A stretch of 25,375 nt of DNA, taken from an uncultured Eubacteriales bacterium. GTDB lineage: Bacteria > Bacillota > Clostridia > Lachnospirales > Lachnospiraceae. The stretch lies in contig ONWK01000344.1 of the NCBI GenBank assembly GCA_900321505.1, positions 1 to 25,375 of the forward strand. Direction: 5' to 3'. The notes below the pieces were generated by a model. That model was not told where the DNA came from. It saw nothing but the letters and a program-made list of their open reading frames with translations, and made no database searches. Positions 8,111 through 16,433 of the stretch are shown in pieces. Positions within the stretch are counted from its first letter, which is position 1. The number at the start of each line of letters is the position of its first letter. The position numbers were made by a program, and so were the translations under genes.

Positions 8111-8144
8111 ACGTGCAAAATCCTGTACTTTTTTCCTTCCCGGA

Positions 8145-11100
8145 TCAACGGTTCCGGTATTTTACCCACTTATTTACATTGGAAATATCTCCGCCGGCCG
8201 TCACGACTGTGGTAGATTCCTTATCTGTCGTTCTTGTATGGGTGTAGGTGGTTGTAATGCTTCTGGTCCTGTACTGGGTCTGACTGTCATAGGTTGTGGA
8301 TACGATAAAGTATATCATGCCCGTTCCGGCGTTGATGATATACCCGGTCTCTCCTCCGTCGTTCCTTCCGGGGTATTCCCCCGAAGACCATGAACCTGCC
8401 CCCACAGTTACCGAAGAATTAAGCTGATCTACAGATACCCATTGGTTTCTCTCCCATACATATGCCGATGTATTCGGACTGTATTTGCAGTAATAACGTC
8501 CCGATGTCAGCGCGTAGTTATACTCCCTCATATTATAGCCGGAAACCACATCTACCGTCTGTGTCTCGACCTGAAGCGTATCACTTCCCGAGACCGCTGT
8601 TGTGGACCATCCGCTCCAGCTGCCATAGCTTGTACTGGTATCCACCAGGGTCCATCCCGAAAGGCTTGAAGATGAAGATGTCTGAGTCTCGGTAAGGGAA
8701 TATGTCCATTTTGTATTGGTTATCTGTGCATCTGACGGCACCTGCGCTTCACTCACCCAGTCTGATTCGGGCTTGAGTGTCCAGGATGCATAAAGCGTGA
8801 CGTTCGAAGTACCCATCACATCACTGGCCGATGCCCTCGTACCCGTTCCGGACGAATTTGTATACCAGCCATTGAATGTATAATAATCACGTGTTGCTGT
8901 CGGAAGCGAGCCATAGGTCTCATCCTGCTTAACGATCCTGGAGCTTTCGGAAACCGACCCTCCGTTGCCGTTAAAGGACAGCGTATGTTTCTTAGCCTCT
9001 TCTGCCTGCCTTGCAGCCTCTTCCTCAGCCGCCTTCTGGGCTGCCTCTTCGGCTGCCTTCTGTGCCGCCTCTTCCGCTGCCTTCTGCGCCGCCTCTTCCG
9101 CTGCCTTCTGCGCTGCTTCTTCCGCTGCCTTCTGCGCTGCCTCTTCCGCTGCCTTCTGGGCCGCTTCTTCGCCTGCCTTCTGAGCCGCTTCCTGAGCCGC
9201 TTTCCATTCAGCTTCTTCTGCCGCCTTCTTAGCCGCTTCTTCCTCAGCCTTTTTCTTAGCATCATCTTCTTTAGTTTTATCGTCTGATGATGTATCGCCC
9301 TCCTTATTCCGGGCTTCTTCCTCCGCGCGCTTCCTTGCAGCTTCTTCTTCCTTCTGTTTCGTTATCTCCTCCGCCCTGGCTCTTCGTTCATCATCTGTCA
9401 GCTGGCTTTCATCCTTTTCAGTGCCCGGCTGATCTGCCTGTCCGGAGTTGTTATTATTATCTTTGGTATTATTCCCGGTACTGTTATTCTTAGTATTGGT
9501 ATTATCCGCTTTTGTATTGTCAGGTCTTGTATTATTATCCTCAGTTGTTTTGGTCTTTATCACGATGACTTCCTCATCGGGAGTATCGTTATTTGATGCA
9601 ATGATCTTCGGCCCGCTGCTGACATAGACCACAACATCCCCTCCGCTCTGAAGACTGCTTCCTGCACGGGGGCTGGTCCGGATCACCGTTCCTGCCGGCA
9701 CATTTGAAGAGTACTCCCTTGAAACACTGACTTTGAACCCTTCATTCTTCAGCGTCTTTACTGCATCGCCTTCACTCAGTCCCTTTACATTCGGGACAGT
9801 AATAAGCTCCTCTTCAAGACCCGCCGATACAGTGATCGAAATCCTCTGACCCCTGGTCACAAGCTCTTCAGGCATCGTGTCCTGCCATAGTACGGTGCCC
9901 TTCTCAGATGCATCCGCAACATAGCTTATCTCCGGAGCGGAAAGTCCGATCTCCAGCAATGCCGCAACCGCAGCCTCTTCCTTCATACCCTTAAGATCAA
10001 GGCCAAGCTCAAAGGGCTTCTCTCCCTTTGAGATATAGAGAACTATGACGCTGCCCTTTTCAAGTTCATTTCCTACATCGGGATCGGTTGATACTATAAG
10101 TCCGGCCTCGGATTCGTCATAGATCTCTTCCACCCTGACTATCAGTCCCGCTTCCTCAAGCTGCGCCTTTGCCGTATCCGTCTGCAGACCCTTGATGAAT
10201 GGAATGATCACCTTATCACCGTCAGTCTCGATCTCGCTGTTTCCTACACAAAGCTTATAACTAATGAGACTTCCCTTTTCAATGTATGCACCGGCGATCA
10301 TATTCTGATAGATCACGATACCCGGATCACAGTAATCGGATATTATACTTTCCTCACGTTTATAGCTGATGCCCCTTTCGGAAAGCATCTGTATGGCTTC
10401 GGCTTCAGCCTTTCCCTCAATATCGGGGACAACCACGTAACGATCCGGAACATATATGGTTTCATTGGAATTCTTTGAAAACCGGATCACATTCGTAAGC
10501 ATAAGCACGATGAATACCGCCGCCGCTGCAGCCACTGCCGGGATAGTGATCTTCAGCCATTTCGGCCACCGGTATGTGGGAAGCCGTTTGATCTTTCCCT
10601 TGATCCTTCTTGCCGGCACCTCCGCCTGAAGCTCCTGAACAAGTGAAGGAATATCCGGTGTACGGTCCTTTATATCGATATTCATGGCATTCAGGATCGC
10701 CACCTCACGCACCCGTGACAGATCCTTACAGAATTCCGCGGGAGTTTTCAGAAGATCCTTTCCCTTTGTCTCATAGACCGTCCGCCTCTCCAGTCCGTCC
10801 GGAGGCGTCTTGCCCGTGACCATCCTGTACAATGTGGCGCCAAGCGCATAAACATCCGTGTGCGGTCCCTGATCATTGGAGCTTCTGTACTGTTCCTCCG
10901 GTGAATATCCCTGCTTTATGATGGTTGTGATCGTACGTGTATGTGATGCAGTCGCATAACGTGACGCGCCGAAATCTATCAGCTTTATCTCGCCATTGTC
11001 GCAGATGAAGACATTATCCGGTGAAATGTCCCGGTGAATGATCCCCTGGGCATGTACAACCTGGAGCGATTCCATTACCGGCATAAGAAGTCCGACTGCT

Positions 11101-11642
11101 TCATCCTCGGGTATAGTACCCCTCTCCTTCAGGTATTCCGTCAGCGTCCTGCCCTCCAGCAGCTCCATCACGATATACGCCGATGAATTATCCTCGAAGC
11201 TGTCATACACCTTAACGATACCCGGTTCATTCTGAAAATGTGCCAGACGTTTTGCCTCATCCACAAACTTCCGCATACCGTCTCGGAACTGTTCGGACTT
11301 TTCTCCTCCCAGTACGGTTATCTGGGTTTTTCCGGGCATACGTGTCGAGAACTCGCTGGGCAGGAATTCCTTGATCGCAACCTTTCTCTCCAGCCTGACA
11401 TCCCAGCCGATATAGGTCACGCCAAAGCTGCCGTGTCCGAGAGCCCTTCCCACATAATAACGGTTGGCAAGTACCGAACCCGGTTCAAGAAATACCGGTT
11501 CCTCGGGACCGGTTCCTATCACATACCCGCAGAAGGGACACACCTTGAATTTGGAATCGTAGGATTCCATGCATCCCATGCACAGGTTCATTGAATTTTC
11601 ATTTCCCCTCACCCTGGAGAAAAAGGAAGTTGTATCATCCAT
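8145..11642 (-). CDS. Zinc-ribbon Ser/Thr protein kinase with four PASTA domains and a long outside region
   Basis: Membrane kinase of 1165 residues. A four-Cys ribbon (C21, C24, C35, C38) opens the protein. The Hanks-type kinase domain at about 60-340 looks active: GHGSFG loop at 69-74, K91 in VAIK, H203-R204-D205 with N210, and D223-F224-G225. One transmembrane helix lies at about 365-387. Outside are four PASTA-like repeats (about 402-468, 476-540, 543-608, 612-678), an Asn/Thr-rich linker to about 745, a charged Ala/Glu/Gln/Lys helical stretch to about 885, one InlB/Listeria-Bacteroides-type repeat (887-955) and an unrecognised Ser/Thr/Tyr-rich domain (960-1165). PASTA domains usually sense muropeptides or lipid II. 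The ATG at 11642 has AGGAG 9 nt upstream. The gene follows another kinase by 36 nt and is the last of the block, so it may signal cell-wall state to the T7SS through the FHA partners. Confidence 0.93.
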   Translation of the reverse strand: MDDTTSFFSRVRGNENSMNLCMGCMESYDSKFKVCPFCGYVIGTGPEEPVFLEPGSVLANRYYVGRALGHGSFGVTYIGWDVRLERKVAIKEFLPSEFSTRMPGKTQITVLGGEKSEQFRDGMRKFVDEAKRLAHFQNEPGIVKVYDSFEDNSSAYIVMELLEGRTLTEYLKERGTIPEDEAVGLLMPVMESLQVVHAQGIIHRDISPDNVFICDNGEIKLIDFGASRYATASHTRTITTIIKQGYSPEEQYRSSNDQGPHTDVYALGATLYRMVTGKTPPDGLERRTVYETKGKDLLKTPAEFCKDLSRVREVAILNAMNIDIKDRTPDIPSLVQELQAEVPARRIKGKIKRLPTYRWPKWLKITIPAVAAAAAVFIVLMLTNVIRFSKNSNETIYVPDRYVVVPDIEGKAEAEAIQMLSERGISYKREESIISDYCDPGIVIYQNMIAGAYIEKGSLISYKLCVGNSEIETDGDKVIIPFIKGLQTDTAKAQLEEAGLIVRVEEIYDESEAGLIVSTDPDVGNELEKGSVIVLYISKGEKPFELGLDLKGMKEEAAVAALLEIGLSAPEISYVADASEKGTVLWQDTMPEELVTRGQRISITVSAGLEEELITVPNVKGLSEGDAVKTLKNEGFKVSVSREYSSNVPAGTVIRTSPRAGSSLQSGGDVVVYVSSGPKIIASNNDTPDEEVIVIKTKTTEDNNTRPDNTKADNTNTKNNSTGNNTKDNNNNSGQADQPGTEKDESQLTDDERRARAEEITKQKEEEAARKRAEEEARNKEGDTSSDDKTKEDDAKKKAEEEAAKKAAEEAEWKAAQEAAQKAGEEAAQKAAEEAAQKAAEEAAQKAAEEAAQKAAEEAAQKAAEEAAQKAAEEEAARQAEEAKKHTLSFNGNGGSVSESSRIVKQDETYGSLPTATRDYYTFNGWYTNSSGTGTRASASDVMGTSNVTLYASWTLKPESDWVSEAQVPSDAQITNTKWTYSLTETQTSSSSSLSGWTLVDTSTSYGSWSGWSTTAVSGSDTLQVETQTVDVVSGYNMREYNYALTSGRYYCKYSPNTSAYVWERNQWVSVDQLNSSVTVGAGSWSSGEYPGRNDGGETGYIINAGTGMIYFIVSTTYDSQTQYRTRSITTTYTHTRTTDKESTTVVTAGGDISNVNKWVKYRNR
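9031..9198 (-). repeat. 24-bp tandem repeat encoding AAQKAAEE-type octapeptides
   Basis: Seven adjacent 24-bp units starting at 9031, 9055, 9079, 9103, 9127, 9151 and 9175 share the plus-strand form GCCTTCTG..C.GC.TCTTC.GC. The last unit is diverged, and weaker copies continue to about 9240. Each unit encodes eight residues, so unit gain or loss keeps the frame. The encoded segment should form a long charged helix or coiled coil outside the membrane. Confidence 0.9.
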
Positions 11643-11678
11643 AGGCCAAAGCTCCTGATATTGACTATCCGTATACGA

Positions 11679-13649
11679 TCAATCCTCTTCGAAAACCAGC
11701 TGATCCTTTATTTCCATGATCGGGATCCATGCATCGTCATCCCGGGTTCTCTGATCCAGCGCCGAATCATTTACCGGAAGCATTCCGGTACCGCCCAGCA
11801 GATTTACCTGGGCATTTGCTCCAAGCAGCCATGCCGCGAAATGCTCTGCGGCATTTATCTCGTCTTTGGATCCCGAACCGATACTCCACTCATAGGTAAA
11901 GGCGCTCTTAATGCTTTCGTCACGGAAGAAGATCATTTTTACGGCAAACCATTTATCTGCAAGCGCCTGCCTTATCTCACTGTAGGACACCGACGCGGCA
12001 TACACCACGGACCAGTTATTCTTCGACGCATCGAATACTTCCGCATTATCCAGAAGATCATTTTCATCCAGAAGCTCCCTGTCCTGCCTGTTATAGAATA
12101 CATTTTTATTAAATGTACTGCCGTCAAAGTATTCGTCTTCATATGAAATTACATATTCATCGTCCTCTGCACCTCTTGTGAGGACATAGGCAACGGGCAC
12201 TTCTACCGCCAGAGGGATCCTCTTATGATCTTCGTAATAGCTCTCATACTGGCTGAAGAACGAACACTCTTTTGCCTCACTGATAACCTTTCCGGCATCC
12301 GCCGCCTTAATAAGGACATCATTGCTTATTCCGGTGCTTTCAAAAAGCGCCGGAAGAGTACCCTCCTCGGCAGCCTTCTCAAGTGCTTCTTCGTATTCAT
12401 CACGGTCTTCAAAGGAACGGAGCTGCACTTCAACCTGGCCGTAGCCCTCCTGACTTTGAAAGTTTTCCACGATGCTGTTCAGCGCCTGTTCCTCAAGCGG
12501 ATGCTCGGCATCTCTGCAGAACCAGACCTCTATGGCTGCGGAGCGAAGATATCTCTCTCTCCTTTTTTCACCGTACTTACTGAGACTGAAGGCCAGGATC
12601 GCCGCTACAGCCATAAGGGCTGCGCCTATCCCCACTATGACCTTCAGCCGCTTCTTTCTTTTCTCCTTTGCCAGAGATAAAACCCTGCGCTCCCCGTTAA
12701 CGGCCTTCAGAAAATCAGGGATATTCTTAAAACGATCATTTGCATTTACAGCCATTGCCTTCATGATCGTATTATTCAGATTCTCGGAAACCTCCGGATT
12801 CAGAACATTTACATCCTGCAGCAGATCCTCTTTTTTTCTGCTGGTGGATTCATATGGCTTCATGCCTGTCAGCACGAAATACATGGTCGCTCCCAGAGCG
12901 TATATATCACTCCACGGGCCGAAGTTATCTATCTCATCATACTGCTCAACAGGTGAGTAACCCACCTTCATGCAAAGATCTATGACATCATCGGAGCTGT
13001 TCTCGATCTTTGCGGCGCCCAGATCCATCAGCTTTATCCGGCGGTCCTTTCCTTCACACAGGAAAATATTATCCGGCGCCACATCTCTGTGAATAATACT
13101 TGCCTCGTGCATGGACTGCAGCGCCATGCCCACCTCGTTTGCGAGATAAACGGCGAAATCCACACTTACCCTGCCGTCCGGCTGATCCTTCACGTAATCA
13201 TTCAGCTGTATACCCTCCAGCAGCTCCATAACGATATAAGCTGACTGGTTTGCTTCAAAGAATTCGAATACATTCGGTATATTCCTGTGCTTCCCGAATT
13301 TAGCCATGGAACGGGCTTCGAGAAGAAAACGTTTTTTCCTGTATTCATATTCGTCTCTTCTCTTCCCAAGCACTATCAGCTCAGGATTCCCCTTTGCTCT
13401 CGTAACTATACCTGTCGGGAAATATTCCTTTATCGCAACTATGGTTTCCAGCTTATAATCCCAGGCACGGTATACGACGCCGAAGCCTCCTGCACCTATG
13501 GATTCTCCGATCAGATAACGGTTAGCCAGCATGGTTCCCGGATCCAGATATATCTGTTCCTTAGGTTCCGGCTGGTATATCGTTCCGCAATGGGGGCATA
13601 CAAAGAATTCATCTCCGTATTGTCCGAAGCAATGAAAACAGGTTTTCAT
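11679..13649 (-). CDS. Zinc-ribbon Ser/Thr protein kinase with solute-binding-protein-like outside domain
   Basis: Membrane kinase of 656 residues. An N-terminal four-Cys ribbon (C4, C7, C18, C21) precedes the kinase domain at about 45-320: GAGGFG loop at 52-57, K74 in VAIK, H187-R188-D189 with N194, and D209-L210-G211 (DLG in place of DFG). The post-DFG segment GYSPVEQY matches GYSPEEQY in the next kinase. A transmembrane helix lies at about 336-357. Residues 372-656 face outside and resemble a degenerate family-1 solute-binding protein: an IEVWF first strand, a VEVQLRSF second strand, PLAVEVPVAYVLTR and a C-terminal EHFAAWLLGANAQVNLL followed by GMLPVN. The binding-protein assignment is by pattern only. 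GGGAG lies 4-5 nt before the ATG. It sits between the FHA gene (13 nt) and the PASTA kinase gene. Confidence 0.9.
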   Translation of the reverse strand: MKTCFHCFGQYGDEFFVCPHCGTIYQPEPKEQIYLDPGTMLANRYLIGESIGAGGFGVVYRAWDYKLETIVAIKEYFPTGIVTRAKGNPELIVLGKRRDEYEYRKKRFLLEARSMAKFGKHRNIPNVFEFFEANQSAYIVMELLEGIQLNDYVKDQPDGRVSVDFAVYLANEVGMALQSMHEASIIHRDVAPDNIFLCEGKDRRIKLMDLGAAKIENSSDDVIDLCMKVGYSPVEQYDEIDNFGPWSDIYALGATMYFVLTGMKPYESTSRKKEDLLQDVNVLNPEVSENLNNTIMKAMAVNANDRFKNIPDFLKAVNGERRVLSLAKEKRKKRLKVIVGIGAALMAVAAILAFSLSKYGEKRRERYLRSAAIEVWFCRDAEHPLEEQALNSIVENFQSQEGYGQVEVQLRSFEDRDEYEEALEKAAEEGTLPALFESTGISNDVLIKAADAGKVISEAKECSFFSQYESYYEDHKRIPLAVEVPVAYVLTRGAEDDEYVISYEDEYFDGSTFNKNVFYNRQDRELLDENDLLDNAEVFDASKNNWSVVYAASVSYSEIRQALADKWFAVKMIFFRDESIKSAFTYEWSIGSGSKDEINAAEHFAAWLLGANAQVNLLGGTGMLPVNDSALDQRTRDDDAWIPIMEIKDQLVFEED

Positions 13650-13662
13650 ATCACTCCCTCTG

Positions 13663-15570
13663 TCAGTTCAGATAATTCTCCCACTTAAACTTATCACCGC
13701 ATAACGGGAAGAAATAAAACTTGCTTGCGCCTATTTCCAGGACATCTCCCGCTTTAAGAGGAGTCATATCCGTAACATATTCCTCATTAAGGTAGGTAAG
13801 ACCCGTACTGTCACCCGCCTTCAGGAAGAACTGCATTTTTTTGGGCTCATAGATAACCATACAATGCTTATCCCTGGAAATGGAATTATCACCAAAAACA
13901 GCTATCCGGTTGCTTCCGTCACGGCCGATGGAGTTGGTCCCCGCTCCGATCCGGTAATCCCTTCCGATGTTTGGTCCTGCTATACATATCAGCCATCCCA
14001 CTACAGGGTCTGTGTATTCACTTATCCTGGGCATCTCATGAGCCGCCTGAGCTTTCGGTGCTGCTGCCGCAGCCGCCTTCGAAGCCCCCATAAGGGACGT
14101 GAGTACCATGGTATGATTACCCGATGCCGGTGCCTGAGCCGGCGTCTGAGCAGGCGTCTGAGCAGGGGTTCTGCTCTGTTCAGCTCTTCTCTCACCTGCT
14201 GCAGATGCCATATTGAAATAACTCATGGTCCGTCCTTCGGAACTTGAAGAGATCCTTTCCACCATTCTGGAAAGCGAATTATGATCCTTCGGAGCATTCG
14301 GTGCAGGCTGTTCAGCCCCGTTATCCGGAGCATCATCCTTCTTCATCTCGAAAAGGCTGTCTATAGACAGGCTGTCCGGCTGAGCCGGCTCAGGGTCTTC
14401 TTTAAGAGATATCTGCTTATCATCAAGTATGCCATTGTTACTGCTGCTGCCGCTGTTATCAACAGCCGGTTTTGCTTCAGGTATTCCCATAAGATTCACA
14501 GGCGGCCTTCCTCCCGGATTTGTCTCGGGCATTCCGGTGGGATTTGTACCCTGCATACCCATCGGGTTTGCTCCCGGCATTCCTGCAGGATTTGTACCCT
14601 GCATTCCCGCCTGTCCTGCAGTTAACGTCGAGCGTTCCGCCTCATTTGTCAGAACTGAAGTGATATCCTTTTCCTCTTTTCTTCCGGATGCTTTCGGGGT
14701 CACCGGTGCTTTGGAGGATCCGGAAGCCTTCGGGGTTTCCGACATTTTGGAGGATCCGGAAGCCTTCGGAGGCTCCGGTGTTATGGAAGGAGCGGAGGCT
14801 TTTGGGATGTCAGGGATATTCGATGCCTTTCCGGACTTTCCAAAGATCCCGAAGGTACCTTTTTCTGCTTTACCTGCGTTCTGATCAGGGGCTCCCGCAT
14901 TATTCTTATTATCCTGAAAAGCAGGTACAGCCGGTTTTTTCTGACTGTCCGGATACCGGGAATCTGCAGGATAACCGCCTTGCCCTGCAGGATAACCGCC
15001 CTGGCCTGCAGGATAACCGGTCTGGCCTGTGGGATAACCGGTCTGGCCTGCCGGATAGCCGCTCTGACCCGTAGGATAACCTGTCTGACCTGCAGGATAG
15101 CCGGTCTGGCCTGTGGGATAACCGGTCTGGCCTGTGGGATAACCCTGGCCTGCCGCATAACTTTGACCTGCCGGATAACCGGTCTGGCCTGTGGGATAAC
15201 CCTGACCTGCCGGATTACTGTTCTGACCCATGGAATAACCGTTCCCGTTCTGACCTGCCGCATAACCGCCCAGGTTCACCGGATAGCCTTGTCCCGCCGA
15301 ATAACTTTGGCCTGCCGGATAGCCGTTCTGACCTGCCGCATAGCCGCCCTGCCCCGCTGGATAGCCGTTCTGACCTGCCATGTAACCGCCCTGACCATTC
15401 GGATAACCCTGGCCTGCCTGCTGATCCTGAGGTTTCCTGACATTTCCCGTCTCCGGCTTGCCCGGAGTCTTCGGAGGCGCCCCGCCTGAAGCCTCTGCTC
15501 CGCAATGCGGGCATACTGAATAGGTATCTGCGTCATAATAATGCTTGTTTTTGCATCGAAGAATATTCAT
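13663..15570 (-). CDS. FHA-domain protein with zinc ribbon and long low-complexity GYPAGQ linker
   Basis: Protein of 635 residues if translated from the ATG at 15570, chosen because AGGGG lies 8 nt upstream. Earlier in-frame starts up to 15621 lack this. An N-terminal ribbon (two Cys-containing arms, RCKNKH and CPHCG) is followed by about 155 residues of GY(P/S)(A/T)GQ-type repeats, then KASGSS, MPGTNP and TPAQ mini-repeats, all expected to be disordered. The last ~105 residues are a forkhead-associated domain, which binds phosphothreonine: IGRD, then SISRDKH, then TGLTYLNEEY match the usual GR, S..H and NGT..N positions. There is no membrane segment. The gene lies between PP2C and kinase genes, so the likely ligands are the autophosphorylated kinases or a kinase substrate in the secretion apparatus. 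Confidence 0.9.
   Translation of the reverse strand: MNILRCKNKHYYDADTYSVCPHCGAEASGGAPPKTPGKPETGNVRKPQDQQAGQGYPNGQGGYMAGQNGYPAGQGGYAAGQNGYPAGQSYSAGQGYPVNLGGYAAGQNGNGYSMGQNSNPAGQGYPTGQTGYPAGQSYAAGQGYPTGQTGYPTGQTGYPAGQTGYPTGQSGYPAGQTGYPTGQTGYPAGQGGYPAGQGGYPADSRYPDSQKKPAVPAFQDNKNNAGAPDQNAGKAEKGTFGIFGKSGKASNIPDIPKASAPSITPEPPKASGSSKMSETPKASGSSKAPVTPKASGRKEEKDITSVLTNEAERSTLTAGQAGMQGTNPAGMPGANPMGMQGTNPTGMPETNPGGRPPVNLMGIPEAKPAVDNSGSSSNNGILDDKQISLKEDPEPAQPDSLSIDSLFEMKKDDAPDNGAEQPAPNAPKDHNSLSRMVERISSSSEGRTMSYFNMASAAGERRAEQSRTPAQTPAQTPAQAPASGNHTMVLTSLMGASKAAAAAAPKAQAAHEMPRISEYTDPVVGWLICIAGPNIGRDYRIGAGTNSIGRDGSNRIAVFGDNSISRDKHCMVIYEPKKMQFFLKAGDSTGLTYLNEEYVTDMTPLKAGDVLEIGASKFYFFPLCGDKFKWENYLN
14962..15420 (-). 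repeat. Degenerate 21-bp tandem repeat encoding GYPAGQx heptapeptides
   Basis: Repeated plus-strand units of the form GGATA(A/G)CCG.(C/T)CTG(A/G)CC(C/T)G run across this stretch of the FHA gene. Each encodes roughly seven residues (GYPAGQ plus T, G, S or N), with a few shorter SYAAGQ or GYPTGQ variants. The codons stay in frame throughout, so this is a coding repeat and not an array of spacers. Confidence 0.85.
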
Positions 15571-15625
15571 TCCATTCACCCCTGTTAACATATGTATTGC
15601 CGTCTCTTCGTCCGGCAGCACAGCC

Positions 15626-16429
15626 TTACTTTATCCTTATTACAGCCAGTGACGTATTATCACGCTGGATATTATGGGTACGTGCAGCCGAAACCATCTT
15701 CATTTCCATCGTCTGCGCCATATTCACAATGTTCGGAACATTGATGACGCACTGATTTATCTCGTCGTCGGCCAGAAGCTTGTATACTCCATCCGACATT
15801 ATCATCAGAACATCTCCGGAACGGAGCGGCAGGCTTTCCAGATTGGAGTCTATAAAGCCGCTCCTTCTTACCATGCCCATTCCGACATAGTTTATAAGCG
15901 CTTCGCTGAATCTGCTCTGATCGACATATACCTCTTCGCTTATCACACCCGCCCTCAGGCTTTCGTCCAGATAGGTTTTATAATTCTGATCCTTGGTCAG
16001 CCGGGCATATTTACCACCGCGGAACAGGTAAGCGCGGCTGTCCCCCACGGATGCCCAGTTAAGCTGTCCTTTACAGATCATAGCGCCAACCACCGTGCAT
16101 CCCGCATTGAGGTGCTCCCCTTTTTCATCCACCAGCGCAGATATCTTTTCATCTGCGCTCCTGATAGGCTCCAGGAGCTCCTCCTCAACGGAAAAATCCT
16201 CCACAGGCCGGAATGCATGCAGGAACTCGGCCACACACAGATCACTCGCATCCCTTCCGTGGTCTAATCCCCCCATTCCGTCAGATACGACGCAGAGGCA
16301 TTTTCCTTTATCAAGTTTATATCCAAAGCAGTCCTGCTGATCCGGCCGGTCTCCCAGCACACTGTAGATCACCAGCTCCAGCTCATCATTTTCGTCCCTG
16401 ATAATGTCATTCGTCTCAGTACTCTGCAT
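15626..16429 (-). CDS. PP2C-family Ser/Thr protein phosphatase (first of two in position, second in transcription)
   Basis: Cytosolic protein of 267 residues with all core PP2C metal-binding motifs: an N-terminal D-x-x-D-style DRPDQQD (D33), VSDGMGG with D50-G51, SVGDSRAYL, IMSDGVYKL and a C-terminal RDNTSLAVI. It would remove phosphate from Ser/Thr residues, most likely those placed by the two kinases encoded downstream. The N-terminal 20 residues are acidic and poorly conserved in such enzymes. AAGGGG lies 7 nt before the ATG. The upstream PP2C gene stops only 4 nt before this start, so the two phosphatases are co-translated. Its sequence is clearly different from its neighbour, so this is not a fresh tandem duplication. 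Confidence 0.93.
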   Translation of the reverse strand: MQSTETNDIIRDENDELELVIYSVLGDRPDQQDCFGYKLDKGKCLCVVSDGMGGLDHGRDASDLCVAEFLHAFRPVEDFSVEEELLEPIRSADEKISALVDEKGEHLNAGCTVVGAMICKGQLNWASVGDSRAYLFRGGKYARLTKDQNYKTYLDESLRAGVISEEVYVDQSRFSEALINYVGMGMVRRSGFIDSNLESLPLRSGDVLMIMSDGVYKLLADDEINQCVINVPNIVNMAQTMEMKMVSAARTHNIQRDNTSLAVIRIK

Positions 16430-16433
16430 AAGT

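Larger units (their letters stand above)
7802..8144. other. 343-nt intergenic region with promoter, structured leader and terminator
   Basis: No credible gene is present; a short minus-strand frame at 7922-8107 is explained by the non-coding signals. From high to low coordinates it holds the 16-bp inverted repeat at 8046-8110, a sigma-A promoter at 7970-7998 and a leader of about 160 nt. The leader contains nested complementary segments: CATAAAG 7840-7846 with CTTTATG 7891-7897, enclosing AGCTG 7854-7858 with CAGCT 7877-7881. A separate hairpin pairs AACAG 7904-7908 with CTGTT 7916-7920. I do not recognise a known riboswitch class. Confidence 0.6.

Noticed and set aside
8965..9287. Alternative frames across the 24-bp repeat giving Pro/Leu- or Arg-rich proteins on both strands
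   Set aside because: They are repeat artefacts; only the minus-strand kinase frame continues into recognisable domains at both ends.
11591..11642. Internal ATG at 11591 as the start of the PASTA kinase
   Set aside because: The ATG at 11642 has AGGAG at 9 nt, while the internal one has a less well-spaced G-run.
14962..15420. CRISPR-like look of regularly repeated 21-bp units
   Set aside because: There are no unique spacers; the units are contiguous and encode in-frame GYPAGQ heptapeptides in the FHA gene.
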